64,000 nucleotides of DNA from Mesotaenium endlicherianum (Eukaryota; Streptophyta; Zygnematophyceae; Zygnematales; Mesotaeniaceae): assembly GCA_009602735.1 (NCBI GenBank), contig WELA01010100.1, positions 152,740 to 216,739 on the forward strand, given 5' to 3'. Each line of letters starts with the position of its first letter. Within the stretch, counting starts at the first letter, position 1. Below, in pieces: positions 59,450 to 64,000 of the stretch. Position numbers and translations under genes: made by a program. The notes under the pieces were generated by a model that saw nothing but the letters and a program-made list of their open reading frames with translations, was not told the DNA's origin and searched no databases.

Positions 59450-59880
59450 TTGACTATCCTTGCCAAGGCCTTGTAAATAGAGCGACTGATTGGATGTCTT
59501 TAGATGTATATTGGGGGGTATTCTATATTGGGGACACATGCAATCACTCACTCTGCTGACTAGACTTTGACAAGGACATGGAAATGCAAATAAATCGACA
59601 GCCAAATGGGTAGTTAGGGGCTAAACGACGAGATCACGCGCAACTAGCACTATTGCATCTATGGAGGCTTAAATCATCAATGGATTTGAGTAGTTAGGAG
59701 TTGGCATTATATCCATAATAACCATGCAATCACTCACTCTGGTGACTAGGCTTTGCAAAGGTCAGGCAAAATGCAAAAAAGTTGGGTGCCAAATGAGTAG
59801 GAAGGGGCAAAACGACATATGAAGTGCAACTGGTAGTGTTGCAGATATGGAGGCTAAATTCCATATTGAATTGCAACACA
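59450..59880. repeat. Further units of the 180-base repeat
   Basis: Two direct units (ACGACGAGAT...GCAACTAGCACT and ACGACATATG...GCAACTGGTAG, each followed by TATGGAGGCT) and one inverted piece (TGACTATCCTTGCCAAGGCC at 59451). Confidence 0.5.
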
Positions 59881-60216
59881 CGAAGCTCTGTGGATGAATT
59901 GAGCATTACCATAAAATTGAATAAAGAGATTAAATATGCATTCCAAGTTACATGAATAATACATATTAATTGTATCATATTTGTTTAAACTCCGATCATA
60001 TTCATGCCACGATCAAACATTTTTCACAAAAATATGTAAACAGAAACTTGTAGCACAAAATACAAAGAACAAATAGGTGACAATATACTTGATAGGCTTT
60101 TACAAAAGAATATACAACCGAAAATATACACATTAAACTATGAGGATGAAGCTTAACATATGATACGTTTTCAACTTAATGAATGATATGTACATATCAT
60201 ATACAAGTTACCTCAT

Positions 60217-63063
60217 CTATTGCTGAAGTCTAGCAAATAAGGTAGTGCCCACGTCATATTGCTCTTCAGCATCAACTAATGCTAACTCTAAAAGAGCAAT
60301 GAAACCTTCTAGGTACTTCGGACTGCGGGCTTCATCTATCTCATGAAGCTGGTACAATGTAGTTAGGTGCAATATTGGAATGTTGATATCCTCTATGCAC
60401 AAGCAAAATTTGTCGTGCAAGTTGGCAATTTCGCTTTGTATACTTACTTGCAACTGCTGATAATACTCAATAAATTTATTCCTTCCCTAAGCTAGTAGAA
60501 CCACCTCCTCCTCTCTTCGCACCCACAATTGATATAGTTGTCACAAATCTGAAGCTTTTCTTTCAAAGTAAGACCCATACCATTTTTGGCCATAACAAAT
60601 TGCCAAGGGGGTACCTCTTGTTTAAGAAGACTATCAATGTCAACCACCTGTGAGGGTCCACCTTCAATATGCAATTTTACAAGGATATTGTGACGATCAA
60701 TCAAAGCCTTCAACTTGCTTATCTTTTCATCTTCTTTTTGACGCAGTGCTGCCCTCCCCTTTGCACCTACTACCTCTTGTTGTACCTGTACATCATACTT
60801 TTAAAAATAATGAACACAAGTAGAAGAATTAAGGAAATAGCAAAGAGATTCTTGAGGGCAATGCCATATGAACAAAAAAACAAATACCCAATGTACCTGT
60901 AATTTGGTCTTCGCTGTGGCAAACAACTAGCCCTCCATCTCTCTCTCTAGGTCCTTCGTTACCTTCTTAGCCAGCGCCTTCCTTGTCTTTCTCAGGAGTC
61001 TTCCATTGAGTTCAACCCATCGCCTTCAACACGACCAAGTAAGCTGACCTCTAACTCCCGTAGAGCAATTTCATTAGCTGCTAGGTTGTTGTGTACGGCC
61101 TTTACACAAAAACAATGAAGAGTTGGAATTCAACAACACAACAAAATAGACACACAACACTAAAGGCAGATAATTCCATGCTATAATTATGTTAACAAGT
61201 GCGCCTTTGCATGTCCAAAAGAGTGGCTAGAGATGTACCTGCATTTCCTCATTGCATAGTAAAGCATTGATGAAATCTTGAGATTGAAAATGCAGGGCAA
61301 AAGCTCGAGCAGCTTTCACCTCTGTGTGCAATGCAAAGTATTCAGCCTCTTTCTTTCCTGTATGAGTTGCACGTAGCTGGTCACGAGCACCTGCCTTAAC
61401 CTCTTCTATCATAGGCTCAATAGTCTCGGAGACGATATTGGCACCAAAAGCAACTCCTATGAGTTGAAGAAGAATATCACAAAATTCCAAAAATGCCGTC
61501 TCCACATCCTTGACAATCTTCTTTGACCTGCAAAGAAGTACAAACAAGATCCAAGAGAAGAAGTTACTTTCGGTGATACCAAATAAGGATAAAAAGTCAA
61601 AATAGGCTCAACTTATATATGAAGCTTTCCTACATGTGTCAAAGGTATGCAGTAAGAATCTCACCGCTTCCACAAACTCTTAGGCCATTTCAGTCGTTTG
61701 CCTTCATTCCAATACAATGAAGCTTCTGTAATTCTCTCCGTTTGTCCTGCAAGTATCACAATGAAGAGCATGAGGAAATTAGATGAATATATTTTTTTTT
61801 TTAAACTTGAGATTGAACCTTACATTGTATAGGGTGAAAAGCAAAAGTAATAGGTCATCTTACTTGTAGTGCTCATATTCTTTGTAGTGTTACAAAGCCT
61901 TGACAAGTACGAGAACAATAGCTCCATGTCCTCACCAGCCCCCCCTGCTGCACCCTCTTGCCACCTGCCTCCATACAAGACCTGGCATGGCCAATTATGC
62001 AACTTGCCATGCATGACATTGAGAGCGTACGACAACTTCTTACGCACTTCTTCCTCTACGTGCTCTATCATGTGTAAAGCTTTTACCCGCGACGGCAAAT
62101 ATTTGCAAATGACGTCTTCCCACATGACACCTACTTTGTTCTTTTGCAAGAAGTAGATGTCAAGAAATAAAGCATAACCATAACGTTCTCCTGACTTGAT
62201 CATGTTCACTGCTTTTTGCGCAAATTGATGCCTACAACAACACATCACAAGACCAGTTTCACTCTGATGTTTCAAAGCAGAAGTAGAATCACGAGCTGCT
62301 TTAAAAGCACTTGTGCCACACTTATGGTCAATCTTTAACTCATTCCCCATAGCTATATCCAGCTTTTTCAAAAAGGCTTGGACTTTGTCTTCCTTGAAAA
62401 ATAGGGCTTCGTCATAATAGGAAGAGAAATACTTCTCGATCTCTTTCTCCCATTTGTGGAATAAGAAATCATATAAGAAAATGAGTTGATATTTTTTGAT
62501 AAATTAGTAAAAAACCATAACACATAAAAGAATTCAGTCTGTACAGCATGAAGGATGATAACACAAGCAATTGTTATACCTGAAAAGTTTCTTGTTGCCG
62601 TCCACCATGCAAGAATGTTGATCAGCTTTGCATGCGGGGCAGTCAAAGCCACTACGGTACGCCTTCAAAAAATTTGACCTTATAGTGAGCTTTGCACCAT
62701 TCGTGATATGCTCTACTGAAGAAGTTAATAGGTATTTTTTGACCCTGTATTCAATGTCCACACACAAAAAATGAGTATGTACCTACAGAAGTAGTCAATA
62801 ATATGTACATAAATGACATGCATAGTTTGGGTTGATGATACACTTACACGTCCTTCTCTCTTGTCGTTGAATCGTAGAATCTTCACAAAGGATCACAAGG
62901 AAGTATCAGGAGCCACATTCATGACGGAATCACAAAGAAACAACATGTCTTGATCATACGCAGTCCCCCACCTCGTTGTTGTCCCAGGGAAAGCACCGAA
63001 ATTGATGGCATTTACTGCACGTTGCACATACACGGGATTGCATGTGCCACATTTGAAAGAAGC
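60217..63063 (-). pseudogene. KDZ-type (Kyakuja-Dileera-Zisupton) transposase, decayed, intron-containing
   Basis: Minus-strand exons recognised: 63063-62848 (FKCGTCNPVYVQ, INFGAFPGTTTRWGTAYDQD), 62782-62580 (FDCPACKADQHSCMVDGNKK), about 62480-61864 (core), 61746-61665, 61527-61239 and remnants to 60217. The core shows SGERYGYALFLD, CCCRHQFAQKAVNM, NVMHGKLHNWPCQVLYGGR and EDMELLFSYLSRLCNTTKNM, the order and spacing typical of KDZ transposases, with the late Glu in the GEDMELL block. The C-terminal exons are helical and coiled-coil-like. Lesions are an in-frame TGA at 62895-62893, a frameshift near 61010, a TAG near 60930, and an exon B/C junction that does not close in phase. It is probably inactive. 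The 5' end upstream of 63063 was not found. Confidence 0.68.
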
Positions 63064-63159
63064 CTGCAATGAAGATAATAAATAGAAAAAATAAATTGTT
63101 TAGTAAAAACAGAGCTCATGCTCATAGCTTGCAACAGGTCGTAGGCCCGACAAACGCAG

Positions 63160-64000
63160 AAACTTCTTCACATGCACTCACACTCACAAACAAGCACGCA
63201 CACAAAGGCAAGCCCGCGCACAGCAGGCCGTAGCCTGCCGCCCGCAATACCACGCGCCCGACAGAGTGCCCGCCAGGCGCATGCACGAAGGCACGCACAC
63301 ACACGGCAGGCCGTAGCTTACAACCCAACAAACCGTGCGCCTGACAGAGCGCGCGCACATGCGCACGCGCGCACGCACAGGCACGCGTGCACACGGCAGT
63401 CCGTAGCCAGCCGCCTGACAGACCGCGCACTCAGCAGGGCCGCGCACACCCGTGCACGCCAAACACACGCACACACAAATGCACGCGTCACACGGCAGGC
63501 CGTAGCCTGCCTTCCGACAGACCGTGCGCACGACAAAGCGCGCTCAAGCGCACAAGGACAAAAACGGCAAAGGCGGCTGACGTGCGCCACGTGGCAGTGC
63601 GGGCAGCAGGCCAGGCATGGGCCGCAGGCTAGGCAAGGGCGCACCGCGCAAGCACAGGCGCAAGTCATGGCGCAATGCAGCCAGTCGTGCGCACGTGCTC
63701 GAAAAGCGTGCGCGCACGCACGCACACACGTATGCACGTCCAACGCGGGGCAGCAGCGCACAAGCGGCTGCCAACCGCCACATGGCGGCAAGGGGGCCAG
63801 GCGCAGGCGCAAGCCAGGCGCAGGGCAGCCAGCCATGCACACACGCTCAAAAAGCGCGCGCGCTTTTTGCACGCACACACACACGAACGCCCGCGTGGGG
63901 CAGCAGCGCACAAGCGGCTGCCGTGCGCCACGTGGGGGTGCAAGCGCCAGGCCGGGCGCAGGCGTGTAGCGCGGGCACAGGCGCAAGGCAGCCAGCCGTG
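63160..64000. repeat. GC-rich CA/CG minisatellite, runs off the window
   Basis: From 63210 to 63540, units of about 90 bases carry CGGCAGGCCGTAGC..., then GACAGA(C/G)CG(T)GCGC. From 63590 on, longer units of about 150-160 bases carry CAGCCAG(T/C)CGTGC...GCTC(G/A)AAAAGCG...GGGGCAGCAGCGCACAAGCGGCTGCC. Cysteine- or Arg/Ala-rich frames through it on both strands are artefacts. Confidence 0.75.

Overview
The window is nuclear DNA of a streptophyte, probably a charophyte alga or another early-diverging green lineage. The evidence is spliceosomal introns, a plant-type vacuolar ATPase proteolipid, a plant-type malectin/RLK-Pelle receptor kinase and a dense load of plant-like Ty3/gypsy elements. The species cannot be fixed from the sequence alone.

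Gene-rich part (1-21 kb). A five-exon gene for an acidic protein I cannot name (207-2696, +) is followed by a three-exon V-ATPase subunit c gene (4305-3305, -). An SMPD4-like (neutral sphingomyelinase 3 family) gene diverges from it (4961-11867, +). A 15-exon malectin-domain receptor-like kinase (21007-12653, -) lies tail to tail with SMPD4. Exon borders were set by eye from GT/AG sites and reading phase. The kinase, V-ATPase, first gene and SANT gene models close in frame over their full length. Introns hold many (CA/GT)n and (GA)n tracts, and a 195-base N gap lies in one kinase intron.

Mobile-element part (22-64 kb). At about 23.5-32.4 kb is a decayed Ty3/gypsy element in the order gag (two zinc knuckles), protease, DNA cytosine-5 methyltransferase domain, long unknown linker, RT-RNase H, integrase, PHD-like finger. 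The methyltransferase inside a retrotransposon is the most striking feature. Its 3' part continues into a PIF/Harbinger transposase unit and a GC-rich GGCGCT minisatellite. This whole 5.46 kb block occurs twice in tandem (31597-37051 and 37053-42515), identical as far as I compared for 4.5 kb and then several percent divergent, with a single N at the joint. Next come an unknown ORF, a four-exon SANT/Myb-like protein gene (46412-43451, -) that could be the second component of the Harbinger element, and a divergent two-exon gene of unknown function (47368-48066, +).

A full-length Ty3 chromovirus (48209-54345, -) follows, with 743/744-base LTRs, TG...CA ends, a 5-base target duplication (TAGGC), a tRNA-Met-like primer site, a polypurine tract and a chromodomain. 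It carries a few stops and frameshifts. To its right are an 880-base foldback element, a truncated second copy of it, a dispersed repeat of about 180 bases, AT-rich DNA, a decayed intron-containing KDZ-type transposase (63063-60217, -) and a GC-rich minisatellite running off the end.

No rRNA, CRISPR array or bacterial feature was seen, and no tRNA gene was recognised by eye.
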